A DNA stretch of 49,650 nt from an uncultured Eubacteriales bacterium (GTDB lineage Bacteria; Bacillota; Clostridia; Christensenellales; Aristaeellaceae). Position 1 is the first letter of the stretch; each line of letters opens with the position of its first letter. The position numbers and the translations under genes were made by a program. Location: contig CACZLE010000011.1 in assembly GCA_902781945.1 (NCBI GenBank), forward strand, positions 1 to 49,650, in the 5' to 3' direction. Under the pieces are notes generated by a model. The model was not told the DNA's origin and made no database searches. It worked only from the letters and a program-made list of their open reading frames with translations. Shown here one piece after another: positions 6,494 through 15,305 of the stretch.

Positions 6494-8170
6494 ATGCCGA
6501 ACTGTTTGACGCTGAAAAAATCCAACTGCAAAAACTGCTACAAGTGCATTCGCCATTGCCCGGTAAAATCCATCCGCTTTTCCGGCAACCAGGCCCACAT
6601 CATCGGCAACGAATGCATCCTGTGCGGCCATTGCTTCGTGGTCTGCCCGCAAAACGCCAAGGAGATCGTGGACGAAACCGAAAAGGCCAAGGTGCTCATC
6701 CAGAGCGGCGATCCGGTGGTGGTGTCCCTGGCCCCGTCCTTCGTAGCCAATTATGAGGGCGTGGGCATCGAGGCTATGCGGGAAGCGCTGAAAAAGCTGG
6801 GCTTTTACGATGTGGAGGAAACCGCCTTGGGGGCCACCCTTGTCAAGCGGGAATACGACCGCATCCTCAAGGAAGAGGACCGCGACGTGGTCATCTCCTC
6901 CTGCTGCCATTCCATCAACCTGCTGATCCAGAAGTATTTTCCCCGGGTGCTGCCGTACCTTGCGGATGTGCTGTCGCCCATGCAGGCCCACTGCGAGGAC
7001 ATCAAGCGGCGCATCCCCAATGCCAAAACGGTGTTCATCGGTCCCTGCGTGGCCAAGAAGGACGAGGCCGAGTACTACGAGGGCATTGTGGACGCGGTGC
7101 TGACCTACGAGGAACTGACCAACTGGCTGAAAAAGGAAGGCATCGAGATCCAACGCCGGCAGCAGCCTGACGAACACAGCCGGGCGCGCTTTTTCCCCAC
7201 CACCGGAGGCATTTTGAAAACCATGGCCCTGGACGCGCCGAATTTCAGCTACATGGCTTTGGACGGGGTTGAAAACTGCATTGCGGCCCTAAAAGAAATC
7301 GATCAGGGCAAAATTCACCATTGCTTCATCGAAATGAGCGCCTGCGTGGGCAGCTGCGCGGGCGGCCCGGTGATGGAAAAATACGGCCACAGCCCGCTCA
7401 AGGACTATCTGGCCGTGGCCCAATATGCCGGCGACAGGGATTTTGAGATCGAGCAGCCGGAAACCCGGCAGCTGCGCAAGCGCTTTGAGCCCATCGACCA
7501 GCGGGCCATGATGCCCAGCGAAACCGAAATCCGGGACATCCTCCGGGAGATGGGCAAGTTCAAGCCCAGCCAGGAGCTGAACTGCGGCTCCTGCGGCTAT
7601 GACACCTGCCGGGAAAAGGCCATCGCCATTTACCAGGGCAAGGCCGAAATTTCCATGTGTCTGCCGTACCTGATGGAAAAGGCCGAAAACGTCAACGATA
7701 CCATCGCCCGCAACAGCCCCAACGGCATCATCATGCTGAACGACCAATTGGAGGTACAGCAGATCAACCCCGCCGCCCTCAAGATCCTCAACCTGCGGTC
7801 TGAAAACGCCGTGCTGGGCGACCAGGTGATCCGCATCCTGGACCCCGCGCCTTTCCTGAAGGTGAAAAACACGGGCCGCGGCATTTTCCATCAGCGTTCC
7901 TACCTGGCCGAATACGGCTGCACCATCCAGCAGACCATCGTGCCCGCCGAGGACGGCCGCATGCTGCTGTGCATCATGCGCGACGTGAGCGACGAGGAGG
8001 AAGCCCGCCGCCAGCGGGAGGAGATCAGCCGCCAGACCGTGGAAGTGGCCGACAAGGTGGTGGACAAGCAGATGCGAATCGTGCAGGAGATCGCCAGCCT
8101 GCTTGGCGAAACCGCCGCGGAAACCAAGATCGCCTTGTCCAAGCTGAAGGAGTCCATTACCGATGAATGA
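6494..8170 (+). CDS. Sensory-type [FeFe] hydrogenase with PAS domain (group C-like)
   Basis: The 558-residue protein has two N-terminal [4Fe-4S] ferredoxin motifs (CKNCYKCIRHCP and CILCGHCFVVCP) and then an H-cluster domain. H-cluster motifs are degenerate relative to catalytic enzymes: SSCCHS (C137, C138) for L1, IGPCVAKKDE (C185) for L2 and MSACVGSCAGG (C284, C288) for L3. A further iron-sulfur motif, CGSCGYDTC with a later cysteine in MCLPY, lies near residues 360-400. A PAS domain follows at roughly residues 400-505 (NGIIMLNDQLEVQQINPAA), then a predicted helical tail. This architecture matches putative hydrogen-sensing [FeFe] hydrogenases rather than bulk H2 producers. It overlaps the phosphatase gene by eight bases, implying a coupled sensor-output pair. 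Confidence 0.85.
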   Translation: MPNCLTLKKSNCKNCYKCIRHCPVKSIRFSGNQAHIIGNECILCGHCFVVCPQNAKEIVDETEKAKVLIQSGDPVVVSLAPSFVANYEGVGIEAMREALKKLGFYDVEETALGATLVKREYDRILKEEDRDVVISSCCHSINLLIQKYFPRVLPYLADVLSPMQAHCEDIKRRIPNAKTVFIGPCVAKKDEAEYYEGIVDAVLTYEELTNWLKKEGIEIQRRQQPDEHSRARFFPTTGGILKTMALDAPNFSYMALDGVENCIAALKEIDQGKIHHCFIEMSACVGSCAGGPVMEKYGHSPLKDYLAVAQYAGDRDFEIEQPETRQLRKRFEPIDQRAMMPSETEIRDILREMGKFKPSQELNCGSCGYDTCREKAIAIYQGKAEISMCLPYLMEKAENVNDTIARNSPNGIIMLNDQLEVQQINPAALKILNLRSENAVLGDQVIRILDPAPFLKVKNTGRGIFHQRSYLAEYGCTIQQTIVPAEDGRMLLCIMRDVSDEEEARRQREEISRQTVEVADKVVDKQMRIVQEIASLLGETAAETKIALSKLKESITDE

Positions 8171-9332
8171 TTTGACTTGTGATATCGGCTATAAAAGCGT
8201 CAACCACGTGGGCGAGCAGCTTTGCGGCGACCATGTGGAGGTGGTGGAGCAGGAGGATGGCTCCACGGTGATCGTGCTGGCCGACGGCCTGGGCAGCGGC
8301 GTAAAAGCCAGCATCCTGTCCACCCTCACCAGCAAGATCATTTCCACCATGCTGGCCGCAGGGCTGTCCATCGAGGAGTGCGTGGAAACCATCGCCGCCA
8401 CCCTGCCGGTGGATTCCATGCGGGGCGTGGCCTATTCCACCTTCACCATCATCCGCCTGATCCGCAACCAGACGGCGGAACTGATCCAGTATGACAATCC
8501 CCAGGTGATCGTGCTGCGAAACGGCGAAAACTGGGAGTATCCCCGCACGGAAACCACTATCGGCGGCAAGCAGATCTTCCGTTCGCTGATCCGCCTGCAG
8601 GAAAGCGACGTGTTCATCGCCATGAGCGACGGCTGCCCCCACGCCGGCATCGGGATCGCCTATAATTTCGGCTGGAAGCGGGAAGACATCATCACCTTCA
8701 TGGAGGCCATGAGCCTGTGCGGCTACACGGCCAAGAATCTCTCTACCCTGCTGGTGGACGAGTGCAACAAGCTCTACGGCGGGAAGCCCGGGGACGACGC
8801 CACCTCCTGTGTGGTGCGCATCCGCAAGCGCGTGCCCATGAACATACTCTTCGGCCCGCCCAGCAACCGGGACGACGGCGACCGAATGATGAACCTGTTT
8901 TTCGCCAAGGAGGGCAAACACATCATCTGCGGCGGTACTACCTCCTCCATCGCCGCCAAATGGCTGAACAAGCCCCTGCGTGCCTCCCTGGATTTTACCG
9001 GCGATATCCCACCCATCGCCTATCTGGAGGGCGTCGACCTGGTCACCGAGGGCGTGATCACCGTGAACCGCGTGGTGGAATACGCCAAGGATTACATCGG
9101 TGAAAACCAGCACTACGAGGCCTGGAGCAGCGGCAAGGACGGCGCGTCCATGATCAGCCGACTGCTGTTTGAGGAAGCCACGGACATCAACTTCTACGTA
9201 GGCAAGGCCGTGAACCCCGCCCATCAGAACCCCGATCTGCCTATCAATTTCAACATCAAAATGAATTTGGTGAAGGAACTGTCGGAAGCGCTCAAAAAGA
9301 TGGGCAAGCGCATCAAAGTCAGCTACTTCTAA
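8163..9332 (+). CDS. SpoIIE/PP2C-type serine phosphatase, output partner of the hydrogenase sensor
   Basis: The 389-residue protein carries PP2C/SpoIIE metal-binding aspartate motifs in order: GDHVEV near residue 22, VLADGLGSG near 41, AMSDGCPHAG near 157 and PGDDATSCVV near 210. The phosphatase domain covers about residues 1-225. The C-terminal 160 residues (from NILFGPPSNRDDGD) are an extra domain I cannot name. The start at 8163 lies inside the end of the hydrogenase gene; AAGGAG at 8145-8150 is the likely ribosome binding site. Such phosphatases usually dephosphorylate an anti-sigma-factor antagonist or similar phosphoprotein, but no kinase or substrate is encoded nearby. Confidence 0.85.
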   Translation: MNDLTCDIGYKSVNHVGEQLCGDHVEVVEQEDGSTVIVLADGLGSGVKASILSTLTSKIISTMLAAGLSIEECVETIAATLPVDSMRGVAYSTFTIIRLIRNQTAELIQYDNPQVIVLRNGENWEYPRTETTIGGKQIFRSLIRLQESDVFIAMSDGCPHAGIGIAYNFGWKREDIITFMEAMSLCGYTAKNLSTLLVDECNKLYGGKPGDDATSCVVRIRKRVPMNILFGPPSNRDDGDRMMNLFFAKEGKHIICGGTTSSIAAKWLNKPLRASLDFTGDIPPIAYLEGVDLVTEGVITVNRVVEYAKDYIGENQHYEAWSSGKDGASMISRLLFEEATDINFYVGKAVNPAHQNPDLPINFNIKMNLVKELSEALKKMGKRIKVSYF

Positions 9333-9341
9333 GGAGAAACC

Positions 9342-10763
9342 ATGCGTAAATTCGATACCAAGGTGCAATACCTGAAATACAAGGTGCTGCGGGAAGTGGC
9401 ACGGCAGGCCTGGAGCGACACGCTGCTGGACAACGTGCTGGATATTCCCAAATTGATCGTGCCCGGCAAGGTGCCCACCATGCGCTGCTGCGTGTACAAG
9501 GAAAGGGCCATCCTGGCCGAGCGCGTAAAATTGGCCATGGGCGGCGGCAACACCGGCAACGTCATCAACGTGATCGACATCGCCTGTGACGACTGCCCCG
9601 CCGTGGGCTATCAGGTGACCGATTCCTGCCGGGGCTGCCTGGCCCACCGGTGCGAGGATGCCTGCCGCCGCGGCGCGATCTCCTTTGACCACAACCACGA
9701 GGCGCACATCGACAAAACCAAGTGCGTGGAGTGCGGCCAGTGCGCCAAGGTGTGCCCCTACAGCGCCATCGTCAACCGCAAGCGCCCCTGCCAGAACGCC
9801 TGCAAGATCAAGGCCATCTCCATCAACGAGGACAATGCAGCCAAGATCGACGATGAAAAGTGCATCCAGTGCGGCGCATGCGTGTATCAGTGTCCCTTCG
9901 GCGCGATCTCGGATCGGTCCTTCATCATCAACGTGATTGACATGCTGAAAAAGAGCCAGGGCAACACCAAATACAAGGTGTACGCCCTGGTAGCCCCCGC
10001 CATTGGAAGCCAGCTGAATTACGCCAAGCTGGGCCAGGTGATCACCGGCATCAAGGAGCTGGGCTTCTACACCGTGGTGGAGGCCGCCCTGGGGGCGGAT
10101 ATGGTGGCCCAGGCGGAGTCCAAGGAACTGACCGAAAAAGGCTTCTTGACCTCCTCCTGCTGTCCGGCCTTCGTGCGCTACGTCAAAACCGCTTTCCCCG
10201 CGCTGGTTCCCTATATCTCCCACAATCTGTCGCCCATGGCCACCATCGCCAAGTACATCAAGGAACACGAAACCAATGCGAAAATCGTGTTCATCGGCCC
10301 TTGCACCGCGAAAAAGGCGGAGGTGCAGCTGGACAATGTGAAGCCTTATGTGGACGCCGCCATTACCTTTGAGGAATTGCAGGCGCTGCTGGACAGCCGG
10401 GACATTGACATTACCACCCTGTCCGAGGATGTGCTGGACAACGCCAGCTACTTTGGCCGCATCTTCGCCCGCAGCGGCGGCCTGTCCGACGCCGTAGCCG
10501 AGGGCCTGAAGGAACAGCATCTGGACGAATTCCAGCTGAAAGCCTGCGCCTGCGACGGTATCGAGGAATGCCGCATGGCGCTGCTCAAAAAGAGCAGGAA
10601 CGTCCTGGACGCCAATTTCATCGAGGGTATGGCCTGCGTGAACGGCTGCATCGGCGGCGCGGGCAACCTGACCCACGGCGAAAAGAACAAAGCCGCCGTG
10701 GACAGCTATGGCCGGGAAGCCCTCGAAAAGACCATCCTGGATGCCATCGCGCCCCTTCAATAA
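9342..10763 (+). CDS. Monomeric [FeFe] hydrogenase, group B type
   Basis: The enzyme would reduce protons with ferredoxin-derived electrons, or oxidise H2, in the cytoplasm. The 473-residue protein has an N-terminal extension of about 95 residues, a cysteine-rich segment ([14 protein letters not shown]), two ferredoxin-type cluster motifs ([12 protein letters not shown] and [12 protein letters not shown]) and a full H-cluster domain. L1 is TSSCCPAF (C273, C274), L2 is [10 protein letters not shown] (C321) and L3 is [13 protein letters not shown] (C432, C436). The proline after the L1 cysteines is kept, unlike in the upstream sensory copy. Length and motif order fit the group B monomeric family. 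AAGGAG precedes the ATG nine bases after the phosphatase stop. It is the last gene of the cluster and a plausible target of both Rex and the sensor pair. Maturases (HydE, HydF, HydG) are not in the window. Confidence 0.9.
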   Translation: MRKFDTKVQYLKYKVLREVARQAWSDTLLDNVLDIPKLIVPGKVPTMRCCVYKERAILAERVKLAMGGGNTGNVINVIDIACDDCPAVGYQVTDSCRGCLAHRCEDACRRGAISFDHNHEAHIDKTKCVECGQCAKVCPYSAIVNRKRPCQNACKIKAISINEDNAAKIDDEKCIQCGACVYQCPFGAISDRSFIINVIDMLKKSQGNTKYKVYALVAPAIGSQLNYAKLGQVITGIKELGFYTVVEAALGADMVAQAESKELTEKGFLTSSCCPAFVRYVKTAFPALVPYISHNLSPMATIAKYIKEHETNAKIVFIGPCTAKKAEVQLDNVKPYVDAAITFEELQALLDSRDIDITTLSEDVLDNASYFGRIFARSGGLSDAVAEGLKEQHLDEFQLKACACDGIEECRMALLKKSRNVLDANFIEGMACVNGCIGGAGNLTHGEKNKAAVDSYGREALEKTILDAIAPLQ

Positions 10764-11339
10764 TGTTGGCAACATATACAGGAAAAGAATATCACCACTG
10801 ACTATTATTCTGTCTGAGCCATGAAGGAAGCAGCGTCATCCAGTTCGTCAAAGTTACTGTCATAGATTTGACAATCCGCATAAATGCGCACAATATAAAA
10901 CATGTGGTTCCCCCTTCTTTTGATGACCCTGTGGGGATTGCTCCCCACAGGATGATGATGTCACTACCCCAGAATCATGTTACTGTTATCAGCAGAATTG
11001 CCATGGACGACCATATATCCCGATTTTCTTTTTTGTCAATTGACATTTCCGCGAAAACATTGCCGATCATGTATTGTTGCACCAAAGAAATCTCGCCGCA
11101 GGTGATCGCGTTTACTTGATGGAAGCCCAGAAATGTTATATAATGATTCCAGGGGAATAATCCCCGCAGTCCACAGCAAAACAGCCTCTTTATCACGCTG
11201 ATAAAGAAATGATAAACTGAGGCCGTAGAGCATGGAAAATACAGATAATCTGTAGAATCAGAATCACAGGAACGAACAGGAAAAACAAAAATTAAGCTAA
11301 AAGCGTTATATTGCATTGAGTGGGAATAAAGGCTGAAAT

Positions 11340-11370
11340 CCGGAAACCCGCATGAAATAAGGGTTTCCGG
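11340..11370. repeat. Perfect 10-bp inverted repeat
   Basis: CCGGAAACCC (11340-11349) pairs with GGGTTTCCGG (11361-11370) around an 11-base loop. A GGCAACAA direct repeat follows about 20 bases later. There is no T-tract. A recombination or regulatory site is possible. Confidence 0.5.
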
Positions 11371-11428
11371 GCGGCCAAAGTCCCGCGTGGCAACAATTTG
11401 GCAACAAAAATCCATCATTCTGAAAATG

Positions 11429-11463
11429 AGGGCTAACTGATTTTGTGTAGATCAGTTAGCCCT
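11429..11463. terminator. Long-stem hairpin, possible weak terminator
   Basis: AGGGCTAACTGA (11429-11440) pairs perfectly with TCAGTTAGCCCT (11452-11463). Only ATTTCTAT follows, so termination strength is uncertain. Confidence 0.45.
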
Positions 11464-11652
11464 ATTTCTATGCACTTGTGCTGTCAGGTCAGCCTTGAGA
11501 TTCCGGTTCTCGGATTCATACTGCGCCATGCGCACATCAGCGGAATTGGCCGAAAAGGGTAATTTGAGGCATTCCCTGGAAGGAAAAAGCACACCGCAAA
11601 GCGAATGAATAATCCAGAAACCGGGGAGATCAGCAAAGGAAGTGTGGAGTGA

Positions 11653-12750
11653 ATGCGGTACAGAATCAATCAGAAAACGGGAGATCGCATCAGCGAGATC
11701 GGTCTGGGCTCTGCCTATATGCCGGAAACGCCGCTGGAGGAGGCCATCCCTGCCCTGCGCCGGGCCTACGAGGGCGGCATCAACTATTATGATCTGGCGG
11801 CGGGCGACGGAAAAGCATTCCCCATGTACGGGGAGGCCTTCAAAGACGTGCGCAAAAGCATCCTGTACCAGATCCATTTCGGCGCGGATTATTCCAAGGG
11901 CACCTATGGGTGGTCGCTGGATCTGGACACCATCAAGCGATCCATTGAAAAGCAACTGAAGGAACTGCGCACCGATTATATCGATTATGGGTTCATCCAT
12001 TGCCAGGACGAGTTTTCCGACTGGGAAACATACCGGAAAAACGGCGTATACGATTACATTCTAAAATTGAAAACTCAGGGGATCGTGCGCCATATCGGGC
12101 TTTCCTCCCACACGCCTGCCGTCATCCAGCGCATCCTGGACGAGACGGAGGTGGACATGCTGATGTTCTCCATCAACCCGGCTTATGATTACGGGCAGGG
12201 AGAATACGCCAACGGCAGCGCGGACGAGCGGGCGGCGGTCTATCGCCGGTGCGAAAAAGAGGGCATCGGCATCACGGTGATGAAGCCCTTCTCCGGCGGG
12301 CAGCTGCTGGACGCCAGGCAATCGCCCTTCGGTCAGGCGCTGACGGAATATCAATGCATCCGTTATGCCCTGGACAGGCCGGGCGTGCTGACCGTGCTGC
12401 CCGGGGCGCAGAGCGTCAAGGAAATCGAAACGCTGCTGCAATATGAAAATCAGCCGGAGGAAGCGCTGGATTATTCCGTTATCGGCTCCTTTGCCCCACC
12501 CCAGGCCAGCGGAAAATGCGTGTACTGCAACCATTGCAAGCCCTGTCCCGTGGGGATCGATATCGGCCTGGTGAACAAATATTACGATCTGGCGAAGGCC
12601 GGGGACAAGCTGGCGGCGGAGCACTACAACACGCTGGAAAAGAACGCCGCGGACTGTGTCCAGTGCGGCCACTGCGACAGCCGGTGCCCCTTCGCCGTGA
12701 AGCAGAGCCTGCGGATGCAGGAAATCCGGGCATTCATGGAATCGCGGTAA
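11653..12750 (+). CDS. Aldo/keto reductase with C-terminal ferredoxin-like cluster domain
   Basis: The 365-residue protein has an aldo/keto reductase barrel at about residues 1-275: ISEIGLGSAYMP, the catalytic-region NYYDLAAGDG, and RHIGLSSHTP. A tail follows with two cysteine clusters, CVYCNHCKPCPVGIDI and CVQCGHCDSRCPF. This fusion is common in anaerobes, where iron-sulfur clusters may link the reductase to ferredoxin; the physiological substrate is not known. The usual aldo/keto reductase tyrosine is present in the NYYD context, and the lysine/histidine positions are less clear (Q/H in YQIHFG). The start at 11653 has a GGAG only three bases upstream; AAAGGAAG further upstream may also serve. 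It stands alone between the AT-rich gap and a strong terminator. Confidence 0.88.
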   Translation: MRYRINQKTGDRISEIGLGSAYMPETPLEEAIPALRRAYEGGINYYDLAAGDGKAFPMYGEAFKDVRKSILYQIHFGADYSKGTYGWSLDLDTIKRSIEKQLKELRTDYIDYGFIHCQDEFSDWETYRKNGVYDYILKLKTQGIVRHIGLSSHTPAVIQRILDETEVDMLMFSINPAYDYGQGEYANGSADERAAVYRRCEKEGIGITVMKPFSGGQLLDARQSPFGQALTEYQCIRYALDRPGVLTVLPGAQSVKEIETLLQYENQPEEALDYSVIGSFAPPQASGKCVYCNHCKPCPVGIDIGLVNKYYDLAKAGDKLAAEHYNTLEKNAADCVQCGHCDSRCPFAVKQSLRMQEIRAFMESR

Positions 12751-12786
12751 TTGCGAAAAGCATCGGTTTTCATAACAAAAAAATCA

Positions 12787-12826
12787 GCCTTCTGCTGGGA
12801 TCATCGCCCCGGCAGAAGGCTTTTTT
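12787..12826 (+). terminator. Rho-independent terminator after the aldo/keto reductase
   Basis: GCCTTCTGC (12787-12795) pairs with GCAGAAGGC (12812-12820) and is followed by six T residues. Confidence 0.9.
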
Positions 12827-12849
12827 GATTCTATGGGTGCGTCTGCCTA

Positions 12850-12902
12850 TTGACATGCGAACGATCGGTCTCTATAATAGAAACTGCGAATGATCGTTCG
12901 CA
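12850..12902 (+). promoter_or_regulatory. Strong promoter with overlapping TetR-type palindromic operator
   Basis: TTGACA (12850-12855) and TATAAT (12873-12878) are separated by exactly 17 bases, a consensus promoter. TGCGAA-TGATCG-TTCGCA (12885-12902) is a nearly perfect 18-bp palindrome at the expected transcription start. Its 11-base right part (GATCGTTCGCA, 12892-12902) also occurs inverted inside the spacer (12856-12866). Two operator sites bracketing the -10 element, just before tetR, point to autorepression. Confidence 0.85.
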
Positions 12903-12920
12903 AATTGGAGAGGTGCATAC

Positions 12921-13514
12921 ATGGCAAAGGACACAAAGGAACGGATCCTGCGGACGGCGCTGGAGATGTTTTCCCAAAACGGATACGCAGGAACCAATAT
13001 CCGGGAGCTGGCCGAGGCGCTGAACATGGGAAAATCCTCCCTGTACCGGCATTTTGAAAGCAAGGAAGCGATCTGGAATACGCTGCTGGACAGGATGATC
13101 GCCTATTACGGGGACCGATTTGGCTCGGCTGATCATCTGCCCCCTGTGCCGGATTCCCTGGAGGGCTTGGTGGAAATGACGATGCGGATGGTGGATTTCA
13201 CCGTCCACGACGAAAAGATCATCATGACCCGCAAGGTGCTGGCCATCGAGCAATTTCGGGATGACCGGGCGAGGGACCTGGCCAGCAAGCATTTTCTCAC
13301 GGGCCTCACGCAAATGTTTACGCCTGTCTTTCAGGGGATGATGGAAAATGACCTGCTTCGCCGGGATGATCCGAAAATACTGGCCTTCGCCTATACCGCG
13401 CCCATCTCCTCGCTGATCCATTTCTGTGACCGGGAACCGGACAAAACGGAGGATGCGCTCAGGAAGATCGAGACATTCAGCCGTCACTTTATTGCGATAT
13501 ACGGAGTGAAATAA
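12921..13514 (+). CDS. TetR-family transcriptional repressor
   Basis: The 197-residue protein has the TetR N-terminal helix-turn-helix at about residues 6-52 (RILRTALEMFSQNGYAGTNI, then the recognition helix ending in SSLYRHFESKEAIW). The C-terminal ligand domain is unlike any family I can name. GGAGAGG precedes the ATG. It is the first gene of an operon whose promoter carries matching palindromes, so it probably represses itself and the five downstream genes. The ligand is not evident from the operon content. Confidence 0.92.
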   Translation: MAKDTKERILRTALEMFSQNGYAGTNIRELAEALNMGKSSLYRHFESKEAIWNTLLDRMIAYYGDRFGSADHLPPVPDSLEGLVEMTMRMVDFTVHDEKIIMTRKVLAIEQFRDDRARDLASKHFLTGLTQMFTPVFQGMMENDLLRRDDPKILAFAYTAPISSLIHFCDREPDKTEDALRKIETFSRHFIAIYGVK

Positions 13515-13516
13515 CG

Positions 13517-14212
13517 ATGTTTTATCTGGACAGATATTTGCATGCTCTGATCCTGGGATGCCAGCTGGCCTTTGGAGAGAGATTGCTGTACGTCGGCCTG
13601 CAGGGAAGCTGGCTGCGCGGCGAAGCCCATGAGAACAGCGATATCGACGTCATGGTGATCCTGGATCGGTTTTCCGTTCAGGATATGGACACATACCGGG
13701 GGATCTTGAAGAAGATCGGCTTCTACGAAAAATCCTGCGGCTTCATCTGCGGCAAGGAGGAAATGAACCGCTGGAATCCCCTGGAGGTATGCCAACTGCG
13801 CCATACGACCAAGGATTTGCTTGGCGTTTTGACGGATCATCTTCCGTCCGCGACGCGGGAGGATGAGATCAACTATGTCAAACTGAGCCTGGGAAATCTG
13901 TATCACGAGCTCTGCCACCGCTATATTCACGCGGACAGGAACAAGAACGTCGCCAGGTTTCGCGGTACTTGCAAGGGCTTGTTTTACCTGATCCAGAATC
14001 TGCATTTTCTGGAAAGCGGCAGTTTTGTTCTCAGCAAAAAGGCGCTGAAGGAAGCGGTCTCCGAGGAAGATCGGACGATCCTGGAATTGGCGGAGCTGCC
14101 GGACGACTTCGATTTTGATCGGGCTTTTTCCGTCCTGTTTGCTTGGTGTCAAAAGGCGTTCGCCCGCATTGAAAACCATGGAGGAATGTGTCAAACGTCT
14201 GAAAGCGATTGA
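13517..14212 (+). CDS. Nucleotidyltransferase-domain protein
   Basis: The 231-residue protein contains the Pol-beta-type nucleotidyltransferase signature LQGSWLRGEAHENSDIDVMV at about residues 28-47: GS, then a spacer, then D-x-D. This is the active site that binds Mg-NTP. The C-terminal part is helical, with many charged residues, and may bind the acceptor. It starts two bases after the tetR stop, with GGAG about ten bases upstream, so it is translated from the same transcript. Relatives include antibiotic adenylyltransferases and uncharacterised stand-alone enzymes; the sequence does not let me choose between them. Confidence 0.75.
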   Translation: MFYLDRYLHALILGCQLAFGERLLYVGLQGSWLRGEAHENSDIDVMVILDRFSVQDMDTYRGILKKIGFYEKSCGFICGKEEMNRWNPLEVCQLRHTTKDLLGVLTDHLPSATREDEINYVKLSLGNLYHELCHRYIHADRNKNVARFRGTCKGLFYLIQNLHFLESGSFVLSKKALKEAVSEEDRTILELAELPDDFDFDRAFSVLFAWCQKAFARIENHGGMCQTSESD

Positions 14213-14224
14213 AAGGAGTGCGCC

Positions 14225-15280
14225 GTGAACAAGAATTGGTCTGACATGAACAAAGAAATGCAGGCGATGATCGCGAAGAAAGCCACATTCAAGGACGGCA
14301 TGGAAAAGCTGCTGGCTTTGAGAAAAAGCCTGTTTGAGCAGATCACGCAGATCGTGAGCACCTTCCCGGCGGAGGCGTTTTACCAGATGCCCTTTGCCGG
14401 GGCGGAGGGATATCACAGCAAGACGCTGGCTTATTCCATCTGGCACATTTTCCGCATCGAGGATATCGTGGCCCATGAAATGATCGCTGAGGATCAACAG
14501 ATATTGTTCCATCAGGGGTTTCAGGAGGCGATCCATTCCCCCATCGTCACCACGGGCAACGAGCTTTGCGGCAATGAGATCATGGATTTCTCCAGGCAGT
14601 TGAACGTCAAAGCGCTGTATCGTTACGCCCAGGAAGTGATGCGGTCCACCGATCAAATGCTGCAAAGCCTGGAATATGCCGACCTGAAACGGAAATATGG
14701 GGAGGAAATGATCGGGAAGCTGCGGAACACCCGCTGCGTCAGCGAAGCGGAAAGCGCCAGCTGGCTGATCGACTACTGGTGCGGTAAGGATGTGCAGGGG
14801 CTCCTTCGGATGCCCTTCAGCCGGCACTGGATCATGCACATCGAAGCCATGCAGCGCATCAAGAACAGACTGTGCAAGCTGGCTCGAAAGGGCGTGGACC
14901 CCATCGCCTACTGCGGGTTTTCCTGCAATCACTGCTTTCTGGGCGAATGGTGCGGCTCCTGCCGGACGGCGTATAACACCTGCTCCTTCGCCACGATCTC
15001 GCCGGACGGCAAATGCCCCAACGCGGTGTGCTGCCAGGAAAAAGGCCTCGACGGCTGCTACGCCTGCGACCTGCTGGAAACCTGCGAAAAGGGCTTCTAT
15101 ATTCCATCCAACGACGGGGCCAACGCGGCGAAGGCCCAGGCCCTGTACATCCGAAAGCATGGAAAAAAGGAATACCTGAAAGCCCATGACCGGCTCCACG
15201 AGAAATATGATTTTGCCAAGACCCAGGAGATCCTGGGCCAGGATTACAAAGAAGGCTTACGGATCCTGGAAGAGACCTGA
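14225..15280 (+). CDS. DinB-like domain fused to cysteine-rich DUF3795 domain
   Basis: The 351-residue protein starts at a GTG with AAAGGAGTG upstream. Residues about 20-220 look like a DinB/YfiT-type four-helix domain: HSKTLAYSIWHIFRIEDIVA carries a histidine typical of its metal site, and a second (SRHWIMHIEAM) lies near 204-210. From about residue 225 a cysteine-rich module begins (YCGFSCNHCFLGEWCGSC ... CCQEKGLDGCYACDLLETC), which matches DUF3795, a probable zinc- or cluster-binding domain. The function is unknown. DinB-like proteins are often thiol-dependent transferases, which would fit an operon with detoxification-like genes. Confidence 0.75.
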   Translation: MNKNWSDMNKEMQAMIAKKATFKDGMEKLLALRKSLFEQITQIVSTFPAEAFYQMPFAGAEGYHSKTLAYSIWHIFRIEDIVAHEMIAEDQQILFHQGFQEAIHSPIVTTGNELCGNEIMDFSRQLNVKALYRYAQEVMRSTDQMLQSLEYADLKRKYGEEMIGKLRNTRCVSEAESASWLIDYWCGKDVQGLLRMPFSRHWIMHIEAMQRIKNRLCKLARKGVDPIAYCGFSCNHCFLGEWCGSCRTAYNTCSFATISPDGKCPNAVCCQEKGLDGCYACDLLETCEKGFYIPSNDGANAAKAQALYIRKHGKKEYLKAHDRLHEKYDFAKTQEILGQDYKEGLRILEET

Positions 15281-15305
15281 ACGGGATACGAAAGGAAAAC
15301 GCTAT

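Larger units (their letters stand above)
10764..11652. other. AT-rich 0.9-kb gap without a convincing gene
   Basis: Open frames here lack ribosome binding sites and recognisable motifs. Visible structure includes a hairpin CCTGTGGGG/CCCCACAGG (10928-10952), a perfect 10-bp stem CCGGAAACCC/GGGTTTCCGG (11340-11349 and 11361-11370), a direct repeat of GGCAACAA in GGCAACAATTTGGCAACAAA (about 11389-11408) and a 12-bp stem at 11429-11463. The composition and the repeat pair before a strong palindrome resemble the non-coding flank of an integrated element, but no integrase is left to support that. Confidence 0.45.

Noticed and set aside
8157..10775. An 872-codon open frame on the minus strand opposite the hydrogenase genes
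   Set aside because: It is a shadow of GC-rich coding on the plus strand, with repetitive His/Gly/Val composition and no family motif or ribosome binding site.
10868..11418. Short open frames on both strands in the AT-rich gap
   Set aside because: No ribosome binding site, no family resemblance, and many rare-looking codons.
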